Shown here: positions 38,425 to 47,791 of the stretch, in pieces | Layout: every line of letters starts with the position of its first letter | How positions within the stretch are numbered: the first letter of the stretch is position 1 | Origin: Ahniella sp. | GTDB taxonomy: Bacteria > Pseudomonadota > Gammaproteobacteria > Xanthomonadales > Ahniellaceae | DNA length: 64,000 bases | Assembly (NCBI GenBank): GCA_016712105.1 | Contig: JADJRU010000050.1 | Span: forward strand, 16,629-80,628 | Direction: 5' to 3' | The notes under the pieces: generated by a model | The model's input: only the letters and a program-made list of their open reading frames with translations | What the model was told of the DNA's origin: nothing | Databases searched by the model: none | Program-made: the position numbers and the translations under genes

Positions 38425-41115
38425 ATGAACGACCAAATCAAGGACATCCTCGACCAGGATCTCGATCCGACTGAAACCCGCGAGTGGATGGAGGCGATCA
38501 GCGCCGTCATCGGCGCCGATGGTGCGGAGCGCGCACACTATCTGCTGACGCGGATGGTCGACGAGACACGCCGTAGCGGCGGTCATATTCCGTTCCCGCT
38601 CACCACCGATTACGTCAACAGCATTCCGACGGCGATGGAAGCGAAGTCGGATGGTGATGCCGCACTCGAATGGAAGATCCGCTCGATCCTGCGCTGGAAC
38701 GCGATGGCGATGGTGGTGCGCGCGAACCGCAAGCCGGGTGACCTCGGTGGTCACATCTCCAGCTTTGCTTCCAGCGCGACCTTGTACGACGTCGGCTTCA
38801 ACCACTTCTGGCGTGCGCCGAATGCCGCGCACCCGGGTGATCTGCTGTACATCCAGGGCCATTCCTCGCCGGGTATCTATGCGCGCGCGTTCCTCGAAGG
38901 GCGCATCGGTGAATCCCAACTCGACGGTTATCGGATGGAAGTCGACGGCAAGGGCATCTCCAGTTATCCGCATCCGTGGCTCATGCCCGACTTCTGGCAG
39001 ACCCCGACCGTGTCGATGGGCCTCGGCCCCATCACGGCGATCTACCAGGCGCGTTTCTTCAAGTATCTGGAACACCGCGGCCTGATGCCGGAGAGTGACC
39101 GCAAGGTCTGGTGTTTCATGGGCGACGGTGAATCGGACGAACCAGAGAGCCTGGGTGCGATTGCACTGGCCGGTCGCGAGCAACTGGACAACCTGGTGTT
39201 CGTCATCAACTGCAACCTGCAGCGACTTGATGGGCCCGTGCGCGGCAATGGCAAGATCATCCAGGAACTGGAAGGTGTGTTCCGCGGCGCCGGCTGGAAC
39301 GTGCTGAAGCTGATCTGGGGCAGCTATTGGGATCCGCTACTCATGCGCGATACCAAGGGCATGCTGCGCAAGCTGATGAACGAAACGGTCGATGGCGAGT
39401 ATCAGAACTGCAAGGCCTTTGGCGGCGCGTACACGCGCGAACACTTCTTCGGAAAATATCCGGAGACAAAAGCGATGGTCGCCAGCTTGTCCGACGAGGA
39501 CATCTCGCATCTGAATCGTGGTGGCCACGACCCGCACAAGGTGTATGCCGCGTATGCGGCCGCACACGCGAAGAAGGGTCAGCCGACCGTCATCCTGGCG
39601 AAGACCGTCAAGGGTTACGGCATGGGCGAGGCCGGCGAGTCGAAGAACATCACACATCAGCAGAAGAAGATGGAGACGACGGCGATCAAGGCCTTCCGCG
39701 ATCGCTTCAATCTGCCGATTCCGGACGACAAGCTGGAAGAAGTGCCGTTCTACCATCCGGGCGACAACTCGCCGGAAGTGCAGTACATGAAAGCTCGCCG
39801 TGCCGCACTGGGCGGCTCGCTGCCGCAGCGTCGCCGCAAGGCCGACGAGTCCCTGGCCGTGCCGGAACTGGCTGCGTTCGATCGTCTGCTCAAGGCATCG
39901 GGCGAGCGCGAGATCTCGACGACCATGGCATTCGTGCAAGCGCTCAACGTGATCCTGCGCGACAAGAGTGTTGGCCCGCGTTCGGTGCCGATCGTCGCCG
40001 ACGAGGCTCGCACGTTCGGTATGGAAGGCCTGTTCCGGCAATTGGGTATCTACGCACCGTTCGGTCAGTTGTATCGCCCGATGGATGCCGACCAGTTGAT
40101 GTATTACCGCGAAGATGCAGCCGGTCAGGTGTTGCAGGAAGGCATCACCGAAGCCGGTGCGATGTCGAGCTGGATCGCTGCGGCGACCAGCTACTCGACG
40201 AACAATCTGCCGATGCTGCCGTTCTTCATCTTCTACTCGATGTTCGGCATGCAGCGTGTCGGTGATCTGGCCTGGTTGGCCGGCGACATGCGCGCGCGCG
40301 GCTTCCTGATCGGCGGCACGGCCGGACGCACCACGCTGAACGGTGAAGGCCTGCAGCATGAAGACGGCCACTCGCATCTGTTCTCGGGCGTGATCCCGAA
40401 CTGCAAGAGTTACGACCCGACATTCGGTTTCGAAGTGGCGGTCATTCTGCAGGACGGCATGCGGCGCATGCTGACCGACCAGGAAGATGTGTATTACTAC
40501 ATGACCCTGATGAACGAGAACTACACCCACCCGGAAATGCCGGAAGGCGCCGAGGCGGGCATCATCAAGGGCATGTACCTGCTGTCGGGTGCCGGCAAGA
40601 CGAAGAAGGGCGAACTGCGTGTGCAGTTGCTCGGCTCCGGCACGATCCTGCGTGAAGTGATCGCCGGTGCTGCGCTGCTCGAGCGCGACTTCGGCGTGAA
40701 GAGCGACATCTTCAGCTGCCCGAGTTTCGTGGAGCTGCGTCGCGACGGGTACGACTGCGAACGCCACAACCGCCTGCATCCGATGGCGAAGCCGAAGAAA
40801 GCCTGGGTCACGGAGCAACTCGAAGGTCTGGATGGTCCGGTCATTGCGGCGACCGACTATGTCCGCCAGTACGCCGACCAGGTTCGTGCGTTCCTGCCGG
40901 CCGGCAAGTCGTACACGGTGCTCGGCACAGATGGCTTCGGGCGATCCGACTCCCGTGCGAACCTGCGTCGTTTCTTCGAGGTCGATCGCAACTACGTCGC
41001 TCACGCGGCCGTGGCGGCGCTCGCCGCCGAAGGCAAGCTGAAACCGGCTGACGTCGAAAAGGCCATCAAGCTCTACGGCATCGATACCGACAAGGCCAAT
41101 CCGGTCACCGTGTAG
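38425..41115 (+). CDS. aceE: Pyruvate dehydrogenase E1 component (homodimeric)
   Basis: An 896-residue homodimeric PDH E1, which decarboxylates pyruvate with thiamine diphosphate and passes the acetyl group to E2. The TPP motif is GDGESDEPESLGAIALAGRE followed by NLVFVINCNLQ, near residue 232. Other landmarks are GGHISSFASSATLYDVGFNH and EGLQHEDGHSHL (about 650), and VLGTDGFGRSDSR at the C-terminal domain. MNDQIKDILDQDLDP is the usual start. aceF and lpd do not follow within this window, unlike E. coli. A structured leader with repeated GCACCGA half-sites precedes it. Confidence 0.97.
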   Translation: MNDQIKDILDQDLDPTETREWMEAISAVIGADGAERAHYLLTRMVDETRRSGGHIPFPLTTDYVNSIPTAMEAKSDGDAALEWKIRSILRWNAMAMVVRANRKPGDLGGHISSFASSATLYDVGFNHFWRAPNAAHPGDLLYIQGHSSPGIYARAFLEGRIGESQLDGYRMEVDGKGISSYPHPWLMPDFWQTPTVSMGLGPITAIYQARFFKYLEHRGLMPESDRKVWCFMGDGESDEPESLGAIALAGREQLDNLVFVINCNLQRLDGPVRGNGKIIQELEGVFRGAGWNVLKLIWGSYWDPLLMRDTKGMLRKLMNETVDGEYQNCKAFGGAYTREHFFGKYPETKAMVASLSDEDISHLNRGGHDPHKVYAAYAAAHAKKGQPTVILAKTVKGYGMGEAGESKNITHQQKKMETTAIKAFRDRFNLPIPDDKLEEVPFYHPGDNSPEVQYMKARRAALGGSLPQRRRKADESLAVPELAAFDRLLKASGEREISTTMAFVQALNVILRDKSVGPRSVPIVADEARTFGMEGLFRQLGIYAPFGQLYRPMDADQLMYYREDAAGQVLQEGITEAGAMSSWIAAATSYSTNNLPMLPFFIFYSMFGMQRVGDLAWLAGDMRARGFLIGGTAGRTTLNGEGLQHEDGHSHLFSGVIPNCKSYDPTFGFEVAVILQDGMRRMLTDQEDVYYYMTLMNENYTHPEMPEGAEAGIIKGMYLLSGAGKTKKGELRVQLLGSGTILREVIAGAALLERDFGVKSDIFSCPSFVELRRDGYDCERHNRLHPMAKPKKAWVTEQLEGLDGPVIAATDYVRQYADQVRAFLPAGKSYTVLGTDGFGRSDSRANLRRFFEVDRNYVAHAAVAALAAEGKLKPADVEKAIKLYGIDTDKANPVTV

Positions 41116-41140
41116 GCCCGGTTGGGCTGACGAAGGACGT

Positions 41141-41167
41141 GGCTGGGCTTCCTCCGTGAGCCCAGCC
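41141..41167. terminator. Stem-loop downstream of aceE
   Basis: GGCTGGGCT pairs with AGCCCAGCC, the same 9-bp stem found after gdhB, here 25 bases past the aceE stop and between two convergent genes. No T-tract. Confidence 0.5.
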
Positions 41168-41185
41168 TACGTTTCGCAGCCCGGA

Positions 41186-41545
41186 TTACGCTTCGACAAT
41201 GGTCTTGAAGCCGCCCCAGAACATGCGTTTGCCGTCGAAGGGCATGGATTTGCTACCCATCGCCTTGAGGCGCGGATCGGCCATGACCTTCGCGTTGACC
41301 TGGTCGCGGTGCTTGCGCGACTTGTAGGTGATCCACGCGAACACGACGACTTCGCCTTCCTTCAATTTCACGGCTTGGGGAAATGAAGTCCACTTGCCCG
41401 GTTTGACGTCATCGGCCACGGCTTCGACGTATTCGAGCGCGCCATGTTCCATCCAGACTTTCCTGCCCAAACGCGCCATTTTTTTGTACGCGGCAAGATT
41501 GGCGGTGGGTACGGGCAGCACAAAACCATCGACATAACGGGCCAT
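41186..41545 (-). CDS. DUF1428 family protein
   Basis: A 119-residue protein matching DUF1428: MARYVDGFVLPVPTANLAAY, VVVFAWITYKSRKHRDQVNAKVMADPRL and MPFDGKRMFWGGFKTIV. It is a ferredoxin-like fold relative of the YbaA/NIPSNAP-type dimeric alpha-beta barrel proteins, with no known activity. Convergent with aceE. Confidence 0.9.
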   Translation of the reverse strand: MARYVDGFVLPVPTANLAAYKKMARLGRKVWMEHGALEYVEAVADDVKPGKWTSFPQAVKLKEGEVVVFAWITYKSRKHRDQVNAKVMADPRLKAMGSKSMPFDGKRMFWGGFKTIVEA

Positions 41546-41679
41546 GGGGCACTCCGGTGAGAGCCTCAAGGCTGCCGGAAACGACCATCGCTTGCCAGTG
41601 ACCGGCAAAAATTGAGCGAGGTCAACCTCTGGGCGCCCGGCGGGTGTAACACTGCCGCCGTTGACCCAGGAGTTCACAC

Positions 41680-42747
41680 ATGGCTACACGTACCACCGCT
41701 ACCAGTCCTCGTGCCCGGCGCAAGCCCAGCCAAACGGCACAACCCAGGTCCCCGACCGCCGCTGCAGCCATCGCGGAAGCGGAAGCGCAATCCCGTGTCT
41801 CGCGGGGACAACCGCAGCATGTTCCACCGCTCAACGTGACGCCGGCTGCGCTCGGTCTTTCCGATGCCTCGGCAACAGCGATGGCAGAGATGCCGGTCAG
41901 CGGTGAAGACAGTACGTCGGCTCCCTTGGCTTCGTCGTATCCGTATCGCACGCGTATGCGTCGTCGCGAATACGAGGCCGAAAAGCTGAAGCTGCAGATC
42001 GAATTGCTGAAGCTGCAGAGTTGGGTGAAAGAAACCGGGCAGCGGATCGTGGTGCTGTTCGAGGGCCGTGACGCGGCGGGCAAGGGCGGTGCCATCAAAC
42101 GCTTCAATGAACATCTGAATCCGCGCGGTGCGCGTGTGGTTGCCCTTGAGAAACCGAGCGAACGCGAGCGCGGGCAGTGGTACTTCCAGCGTTACATCGA
42201 GCACCTCCCGAGTTACGGCGAGATCGTGTTCTTCGATCGCAGTTGGTACAACCGCGCTGGCGTCGAGCGCGTCATGGGGTTCTGTTCGCCGTCGGAATAC
42301 CTGGAGTTCCTGCGCGAGGCTCCTGACTTCGAGCGCATGCTCGTGCGCAGTGGCATTCGCCTCTACAAGTACTGGTTCTCGGTGAGTCGCGAAGAGCAGT
42401 TGCGGCGGTTCAACTCGCGGCGCAGTGACCCACTGAAACACTGGAAACTCTCGCCGATCGACCTGCAATCGCTGGATCGATGGGATGAGTACACGGAGGC
42501 GAAGGAAGGCATGTTCTTCCATACCGATACCGCCGATTCGCCTTGGGTGGTGCTCAAGTCGGACGACAAGAAACGATCGCGCATCAACTGCATGCGGCAC
42601 TTCCTGGCGACCTTGCCTTATGCGGGCAAGGATCCAGCGGTGGTGCATGCCCCGGATCCGCAGATCGTGGGCACGGCTGCGAGTGTTCTGGCAGACCGCG
42701 ACTTGTCTGCAAGTCCCGCCGACGACACGTTAGGAAGGTCTGAATAA
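41680..42747 (+). CDS. ppk2: Polyphosphate kinase 2
   Basis: A 355-residue PPK2 protein, which transfers phosphate between polyphosphate and nucleotides (class I uses GDP/ADP). Residues 1-90 are a low-complexity, Ala/Thr/Pro-rich extension. The core has Walker A FEGRDAAGKGGAIKRF near residue 127, the lid region ERERGQWYFQRYIEHLP, the Walker B-like EIVFFDRSWYNRAGVERVMGF and SDDKKRSRINCMRHFL. The start at 41680 follows a CAGGAG site and opens MATRTTATSPRAR. It is a single gene; the convergent downstream gene is separated by two stem-loops. Confidence 0.94.
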   Translation: MATRTTATSPRARRKPSQTAQPRSPTAAAAIAEAEAQSRVSRGQPQHVPPLNVTPAALGLSDASATAMAEMPVSGEDSTSAPLASSYPYRTRMRRREYEAEKLKLQIELLKLQSWVKETGQRIVVLFEGRDAAGKGGAIKRFNEHLNPRGARVVALEKPSERERGQWYFQRYIEHLPSYGEIVFFDRSWYNRAGVERVMGFCSPSEYLEFLREAPDFERMLVRSGIRLYKYWFSVSREEQLRRFNSRRSDPLKHWKLSPIDLQSLDRWDEYTEAKEGMFFHTDTADSPWVVLKSDDKKRSRINCMRHFLATLPYAGKDPAVVHAPDPQIVGTAASVLADRDLSASPADDTLGRSE

Positions 42748-42770
42748 GTCCCTCCAGGACTTATCCAGAC
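42738..42770. terminator. Stem-loop overlapping the ppk2 stop codon
   Basis: GTCTGAATAAGTCC pairs with GGACTTATCCAGAC around CTCCA, 14 bp with one mismatch. It includes the ppk2 stop TAA. Confidence 0.55.
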
Positions 42771-42805
42771 ACGGCAAGTTCGGCACAGGTCCGGACTTGC
42801 ATCGC

Positions 42806-42836
42806 AGGGAACCTCTGCATTATTCAGAGGTTCCCT
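42806..42836. terminator. Stem-loop between ppk2 and the convergent esterase gene
   Basis: AGGGAACCTCTG pairs perfectly over 12 bp with CAGAGGTTCCCT around CATTATT. It is placed between two convergent genes and may serve both; no long T-tract. Confidence 0.6.
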
Positions 42837-42850
42837 GAGCCGCCGGAGCC

Positions 42851-44170
42851 TTACTCGAATCCATCCCCGAACAGGCTCCCGTTACCCGGTGCCAGCAGGT
42901 CCACGGTGTCGACGAACACGGTCTGTGGGTTACCGGCCGCGTTGCCGCTGTTGTCCTGAAGGTTGATGCGTTCATAGGTTCCGGCGTAGCTGATCGGCGG
43001 ATCCGACGGGCGGATCCGGACTTCGCGCCATTGCGTGGTGACACCGCCGGCGAGTAGTTGAACGAACGGCACGTTGGCGTGCAGCGTGCCGCCGGATTGC
43101 AGCGAAAACATCAGGTTTTCGCCGCCGCCGGCGCCGCGGATGTAGAAGCGTAATTCCGGGAAACTCGCCTGTGACACAGGGGAGGCCGGTCGCGCAAATG
43201 ACAATCCCTGGAAACTGTGTGCATCGAATCGGATGCCTTGCGCCCCGCCTTGTGCAGTCGCCGAAGCAAAATCGACTGTTCCCCACGAAAAGTTCTGCCA
43301 GCCATTCTGCAAGCTGTCGGTATAGATCGGTGAGGCGGTTGCCGGTGGGGCGGGTGTTTGGGCGCTGAAGAAATTCCAGAATGCGGTAGCTGCCTGCGCC
43401 CAGATACTGTGGCCCATCGCAGGAATCGCACACCAGGCCACGGCACGCTGGCAGGTGTCGTACTGAATACACGGCGAGGGCGCAAAGGCAGTGTTGGTCG
43501 CCGCGCAGTTCTGGGTGTTGCGATGGTTGTCGCGAACACCTTGGCCAATCGCGAACGTCACACCGCCGGTGTTGTCGTTTTCGCCCCAGATCAGCATCGT
43601 GGCTGGCAACGCACAACTCACGCCGCCATTGCCGGTGTACGTGAAGTCGTCGTTGATCGGGTACAACGAACCCGAGTGGATGCCCAGCGCCCGGATTTCG
43701 TCGGCTTCCATCCGACACCCAAGGGCATTCGCCATCGTCGCGCCGCCGCTGAAACCGGTCATGAACACGCGGCTGCGATCGATCTGAAGTTCGACATCAA
43801 GCGCGTCGATCAATGCCCGGATGTACGCCACGCCAGCCGTACGACCGGCGTCGGTGAAGTATTCGAAGGTGCCACCCACGCCGGCTGCGTTGGACGCATT
43901 CGGGTAGACGAACACCGCACCACCGGCGGCGGCAGTCTCCAGAGGCAGGCTGGCGCGCATGCCTGCACCGGATCCGCCATCGCCGTGCAAGGAAATCACC
44001 AGTGGTTTGCCAGCGCTGCCGGAATTCGGTGTCGCAAGCACGTAGGAACGCAGGGTCGGCCCGACCTGCAGCGTGCGATTGCTGCTGGTGTATTGCGCGA
44101 TGGCGTCCGACTGAAACAGGAAACATGCGCCGAAGATGAAGGTCAGGAACTGGATCGTTCGGAAACCCAT
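42851..44170 (-). CDS. Secreted polyhydroxybutyrate-depolymerase-like esterase (LpqC family)
   Basis: A 439-residue protein. The signal peptide is FLTFIFGACFLFQSDAIAQ. The alpha/beta-hydrolase domain (about 35-270) has LHGDGGSGAG at the oxyanion loop, the nucleophile GFSGGATMANALGC and the acid site GENDNTGG, and the His in AIPAMGHSIW, as in PHB depolymerase and feruloyl-esterase relatives. Residues 290-425 form a beta-rich carbohydrate-binding-like domain (GAQGIRFDAHSFQGLSF, FPELRFYIRG). It ends GSLFGDGFE, a short tail also seen on the CSLREA protein. Probably extracellular degradation of a polyester or plant material; the substrate is not decided. Confidence 0.85.
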   Translation of the reverse strand: MGFRTIQFLTFIFGACFLFQSDAIAQYTSSNRTLQVGPTLRSYVLATPNSGSAGKPLVISLHGDGGSGAGMRASLPLETAAAGGAVFVYPNASNAAGVGGTFEYFTDAGRTAGVAYIRALIDALDVELQIDRSRVFMTGFSGGATMANALGCRMEADEIRALGIHSGSLYPINDDFTYTGNGGVSCALPATMLIWGENDNTGGVTFAIGQGVRDNHRNTQNCAATNTAFAPSPCIQYDTCQRAVAWCAIPAMGHSIWAQAATAFWNFFSAQTPAPPATASPIYTDSLQNGWQNFSWGTVDFASATAQGGAQGIRFDAHSFQGLSFARPASPVSQASFPELRFYIRGAGGGENLMFSLQSGGTLHANVPFVQLLAGGVTTQWREVRIRPSDPPISYAGTYERINLQDNSGNAAGNPQTVFVDTVDLLAPGNGSLFGDGFE

Positions 44171-44323
44171 GGTCGAATGCCTCGTGGCTGCTGTTTGCCA
44201 GCATACGCCGAATCGTGGCAAGGCCTGCCATTACATGACGGCTGCCTATGCTCCCGCCTGTGCAGGACATGGCCTCAGTGCAGATGCGAAAACTGGCGAC
44301 AACCCATACTTCGCGCCGAACGG

Positions 44324-44473
44324 CCCCTCATCCGGTCCTGCGGACCACCTTCTCCCGGTGCCCGGGAGAAGGCAGAATCAAAGCCGCTCTTTTCTCGTCG
44401 CATCGAGCGGAAAAGGGTGTGGTGGGTTCTTCTCCCGCGAGCGGGAGAAGATGCCCGCAGGGCAGATGAGGGG
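44324..44473. repeat. 150-bp imperfect inverted-repeat element
   Basis: Begins CCCCTCATCCGG and ends AGATGAGGGG, with internal stem-loops CTTCTCCC/GGGAGAAG twice. No coding frame. It is MITE-like; CTTCTCCCGCGAGCGG recurs at 54090. The rest of the 44171-44612 gap holds the hairpin at 44527 and nothing else recognisable. Confidence 0.6.
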
Positions 44474-44526
44474 GATCTGGCGACGAACACATTGCGGGGC
44501 CAATCCGCCCCTTGCCGGCCGTCAAG

Positions 44527-44557
44527 GAGCCTTCTTCCGTGAGACGGGAGAAGGCTC
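44527..44557. terminator. Stem-loop near the 3' end of pilU
   Basis: GAGCCTTCT pairs with AGAAGGCTC around a 13-base loop. It lies 56-86 bases past the end of pilU and could end its transcript; no clean T-tract. Confidence 0.35.
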
Positions 44558-44612
44558 TGTTTGTGCTTGGTTGCCAGCGGAGTTTGCGCAGCGCCTCAGC
44601 AACCGCCCGGCC

Positions 44613-45740
44613 TTACTGCTCCATCAGCTCCACGCCATCCAGACCCTGCGACAGGGTATGGGCATCGCCACCTTGAGCCAGTTTGATGCGCAAGCGCACT
44701 TCATTCGCCGAGTCGGCGTGACGGAGGGCATCTTCGTAGCTGACTTCACCGGCCTGATAAAGCTCGAACAGGCTCTGGTCGAATGTACGCATGCCCAGGT
44801 TCGTCGATTCCTTCATGACTTCCTTGAGGCGGTGGATTTCGCCGTCGCGGATGAAATCCTGAACCAGCGGCGTGCCGATGAGCACTTCCATGGCGACACG
44901 GCGAGCCTTGCCGTCCGGCGTCGGGATCAGCTGTTGCGCGACCACACCCTTCAGGTTCAGCGACATGTCCATCAACAGCTGCGGGCGACGATCATCCGGG
45001 AAGAAGTGGATGACACGATCGAGCGCCTGGTTGGCGTTGTTGGCATGCAGCGTACACAGGCACAGGTGACCGGTTTCGGCAAACGCGATGGCATGTTCCA
45101 TCGTTTCGCGGGTTCGGACTTCGCCTATCATGATCACGTCGGGCGCCTGGCGCAGCGTGTTCTTGAGCGCGTTCTCCCAGGTATCGGTATCGATGCCGAC
45201 TTCACGCTGCGTGATGATGCAGCCTTCGTGTTTGTGCACAAATTCGATCGGATCCTCGATCGTGATGATGTGGCCGGTCGAATTCTGGTTGCGGTAGCCG
45301 ATCATGGCTGCCAGCGACGTGGACTTACCGGTACCGGTGGCACCGACGAACATGATCAGGCCACGTTTGGTCATGGCCAGGGTCTTGATGATCGGCGGCA
45401 GGCTCAGCTCATCGACGCCGGGAATGCGCGTTTCAATGCGACGCAACACCATGCCGACCTGATTACGCTGGTAGAAGCAGCTGACACGGAAGCGGCCGAC
45501 GCCCTGCAACGAGATCGCGAACTGGCACTCGTGGGTCTTTTCGAACTCTTCGCGCTGGCTTGGTGCCATCACGTTCAGCACCATGTCGCGGCTTTGCTGC
45601 GGCGTGAGTGGGGCCTGCGTGATGGGCTGGATGCGGCCGTTGACCTTCATGGAAGGCGGCACACCAGCCGTGATGAACAAGTCGGAGCCCTTCTTGTGCA
45701 CCATCAGTTTGAGGAACGAAGTGAAATCAACGCTGCTCAT
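44613..45740 (-). CDS. pilU: Type IV pilus retraction ATPase PilU
   Basis: A 375-residue PilT/VirB11 hexameric ATPase. It has Walker A GATGTGKSTSLAAMIGYRN near residue 132, the Asp box IITIEDPIEFVHKH, Walker B PDVIMIGEVRTRETMEHAI and the His box CLCTLHANNANQALDRVIHFFP. The C-terminal extension and the MDFTSFLKLMVHKKGSDLF-type start favour PilU over PilT. PilU supports PilT in pilus retraction and twitching. pilT is not adjacent here, so the usual pilT-pilU pair is split or pilT is elsewhere. Confidence 0.92.
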   Translation of the reverse strand: MSSVDFTSFLKLMVHKKGSDLFITAGVPPSMKVNGRIQPITQAPLTPQQSRDMVLNVMAPSQREEFEKTHECQFAISLQGVGRFRVSCFYQRNQVGMVLRRIETRIPGVDELSLPPIIKTLAMTKRGLIMFVGATGTGKSTSLAAMIGYRNQNSTGHIITIEDPIEFVHKHEGCIITQREVGIDTDTWENALKNTLRQAPDVIMIGEVRTRETMEHAIAFAETGHLCLCTLHANNANQALDRVIHFFPDDRRPQLLMDMSLNLKGVVAQQLIPTPDGKARRVAMEVLIGTPLVQDFIRDGEIHRLKEVMKESTNLGMRTFDQSLFELYQAGEVSYEDALRHADSANEVRLRIKLAQGGDAHTLSQGLDGVELMEQ

Positions 45741-45815
45741 GTCCGCCTCGATTGCGTATGCCTTGGGTGCACGATTTATACCGCCAAAGGGGGCGGACGT
45801 GTTGCGGCGGATGGC

Positions 45816-46760
45816 TCAGTTTGTTTCCATTTCCGCGCGGATGGCGCTATCCAGGGGCCCCGGCTTGCCGTCCTGGAACGCAAACGGGATCGAGACGAGG
45901 TCGGTGCCGGTGTTGACCTGGATCGCAAAATGCAGATGCGGGCCGGTCGAGAAGCCGGTGCTGCCGGCGCGACCGAGGACCTGACCGGCATTCACCCGGT
46001 TGCCTGCCGCCACCATCACACTCTCGAATTCCAGATGGGCATACACGCCCATACTGCCGTCGTCATGCAGGATCCGCACGCTGTTGGCCCGGTCGGCGTA
46101 TTTGTCGCGATCAAGCCCGGAGCCCTCGAAATCCTGTTCGACGATCATCACCACGCCACCGCGGGCCGCGCGAACCGGGGTGCCTTCCGCCACACCCAGA
46201 TCGACGGCATAAAGGGATTGTGCGTCATTGTGCGAGAAACTTCCGTTGAACCCCTGCCCAAGCACCGTTTCGTCCGGGTTCGCAAACGGAAACCTGTACG
46301 GAAAATCACTGCGCTCCAGTCGGCTCGGTGCCCCCGGCAGTGCCCGGTAGGCCAGGCTGAATCCAGCGGGTTGACCCGGTTGGTCCCCGGCAATCCTCGC
46401 CACTTCGCGGTTCTCGAACGCACCCAGCACCACGTCAAGCGGCAAGGGCGGGGTGGCGACGATGTTGTTCTGGTCGGAAAACGACAGCGATACCGTCGTC
46501 GGGCCGGCGCTGCGATTGATCAGCGTGACCACGTGTTCCATGCCGGCCTCGTTGACCAGCATTTCGACCAGTTTCTGCGGGTCGACATCCACCTTCGTTT
46601 CCTTCACCTCGATGCCGGCTTCGTCCGGCTTGCGGTCGGTGAAGTGCAGCATGCCGTTGGCGTCGCGGTACTGGTAGATGCGCTTCGCGGATACCGCAGC
46701 GGTCCCACCCAGCAGTAGGGTGAACAACAGCGCCGCAGCGATGGATCTATTCGTCGTCAT
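45816..46760 (-). CDS. Secreted M23 (LytM) peptidase with DUF4124 domain
   Basis: A 314-residue protein with a signal peptide (IAAALLFTLLLGGTAAVSA), a DUF4124 domain (KRIYQYRDANGMLHFTDRKP, residues 26-45), and a C-terminal LytM domain with HNDAQSLYAVDLGVAEGTPV and GRAGSTGFSTGPHLHFAIQ (the HxH zinc ligand). Such proteins cleave or regulate cleavage of peptidoglycan cross-links, and here the first His/Asp pair looks intact. Its start overlaps the stop of the upstream nitrilase gene by 14 bases, so it is co-transcribed. Confidence 0.87.
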   Translation of the reverse strand: MTTNRSIAAALLFTLLLGGTAAVSAKRIYQYRDANGMLHFTDRKPDEAGIEVKETKVDVDPQKLVEMLVNEAGMEHVVTLINRSAGPTTVSLSFSDQNNIVATPPLPLDVVLGAFENREVARIAGDQPGQPAGFSLAYRALPGAPSRLERSDFPYRFPFANPDETVLGQGFNGSFSHNDAQSLYAVDLGVAEGTPVRAARGGVVMIVEQDFEGSGLDRDKYADRANSVRILHDDGSMGVYAHLEFESVMVAAGNRVNAGQVLGRAGSTGFSTGPHLHFAIQVNTGTDLVSIPFAFQDGKPGPLDSAIRAEMETN

Positions 46761-47706
46761 GGAATTGGATGCCGCGCGGCCGGTGGCGGTGTACGTGCAA
46801 TTCCAGCACATCCGGTCGTGAATAGTGGCCAAACGGGTCGAACAATCGCCGTTCCGCGTAGACCGCCTCCAGCTCCAGATCAGCGATCAGAATGGTTTCG
46901 CGGTCAACTGCCGGCGGCACCAGCCATTTGCCGTCCGGCCCGGCGATGGCGCTGCCGCCGTTTGCCAGCACGGCAGGCAGGCTCTCGATCAGCCGATCGC
47001 GCAAGGGCAGATCGTCGGGAATGGTGTCCCGATGCAGGATCGACGACGCCGACAGCACATAACTGCGAGACTCGAATGCAATGAAGCGGGTGATGTCTTC
47101 GGTGTTGCGCAGGCTGCCTGGCCAGGTGGCCACATGCAGGTTCACGCCTTGGCCATACAGGGCGGCACGCGCCAGCGGCATCCAGTTTTCCCAGCAGTTC
47201 AACGCGCCAAGCGTGAAGGGCGGCAGGGGCATGGCGCGGAGCCCGAACCCGTCGCCCTGCGCCCAGACCAGACGCTCTTCGTGGGTGGGCATGAGCTTCC
47301 GGTGGGTATTGATGATGTTGCCGAATTGGTCGATCGTGACCATCGTGCAGTACAGGCTATGCCCGGCACGGTCCGTGGCGCGTTCGATCACGCCCAGTAC
47401 GACATGGCAGCCGCCCTCCAGCGCTGCGGCCTTGATCGGATCGAGGTCACCACGATCGATCACCACCGCCTCGCGGGCGTAATGGGCGTACCAGGTCTTC
47501 TGCTCGGCTGTATCGAACCGGGCGCCGTCGGTGTATTCAACCCAGAACGGATACCCCGGCACGATGGCTTCGGCAAAACACACCAGTTTTGCCCCTTCGA
47601 GGGCCGCCGCGCGGACCTGTTCGGCCACTTTGGCGACGGTCGCCTCACGTTTGAGCCAAACCGGCTCGATCTGGGCAATGGCGACGGTCAAACCTGGGCT
47701 CGACAT
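46747..47706 (-). CDS. Nitrilase-superfamily carbon-nitrogen hydrolase
   Basis: A 319-residue C-N hydrolase with the Glu-Lys-Cys triad: CFAEAIVPGYPFW, HRKLMPTHEERLVW and LGALNCWENWMPLARAALY. The Trp in NCWENWMP is typical of the true nitrilase (aliphatic/aromatic) branch rather than amidases. The start MSSPGLTVAIAQIEPVWL was chosen; the upstream in-frame extension overlaps the divergent thiG start. It would hydrolyse nitriles to acids plus ammonia, with Cys about residue 165. The next gene, an M23 peptidase, overlaps its end. Confidence 0.88.
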   Translation of the reverse strand: MSSPGLTVAIAQIEPVWLKREATVAKVAEQVRAAALEGAKLVCFAEAIVPGYPFWVEYTDGARFDTAEQKTWYAHYAREAVVIDRGDLDPIKAAALEGGCHVVLGVIERATDRAGHSLYCTMVTIDQFGNIINTHRKLMPTHEERLVWAQGDGFGLRAMPLPPFTLGALNCWENWMPLARAALYGQGVNLHVATWPGSLRNTEDITRFIAFESRSYVLSASSILHRDTIPDDLPLRDRLIESLPAVLANGGSAIAGPDGKWLVPPAVDRETILIADLELEAVYAERRLFDPFGHYSRPDVLELHVHRHRPRGIQFHDDE

Positions 47707-47791
47707 AAGCAACTCCGGTGGCAGATGAACGAAATCTGCCCGGGCGCGGACAGCTTTGCAATAATCCCGGTTTCCGCCTTCAGGATTCATC

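Noticed and set aside
39337..41004. Minus-strand frame of 555 codons inside aceE
   Set aside because: Antisense to aceE, which is intact with TPP motifs.
44136..46718. 860-codon plus-strand frame across pilU and the M23 gene
   Set aside because: It is antisense to two genes with clear motifs and crosses intergenic DNA; no domain or ribosome-binding site supports it.
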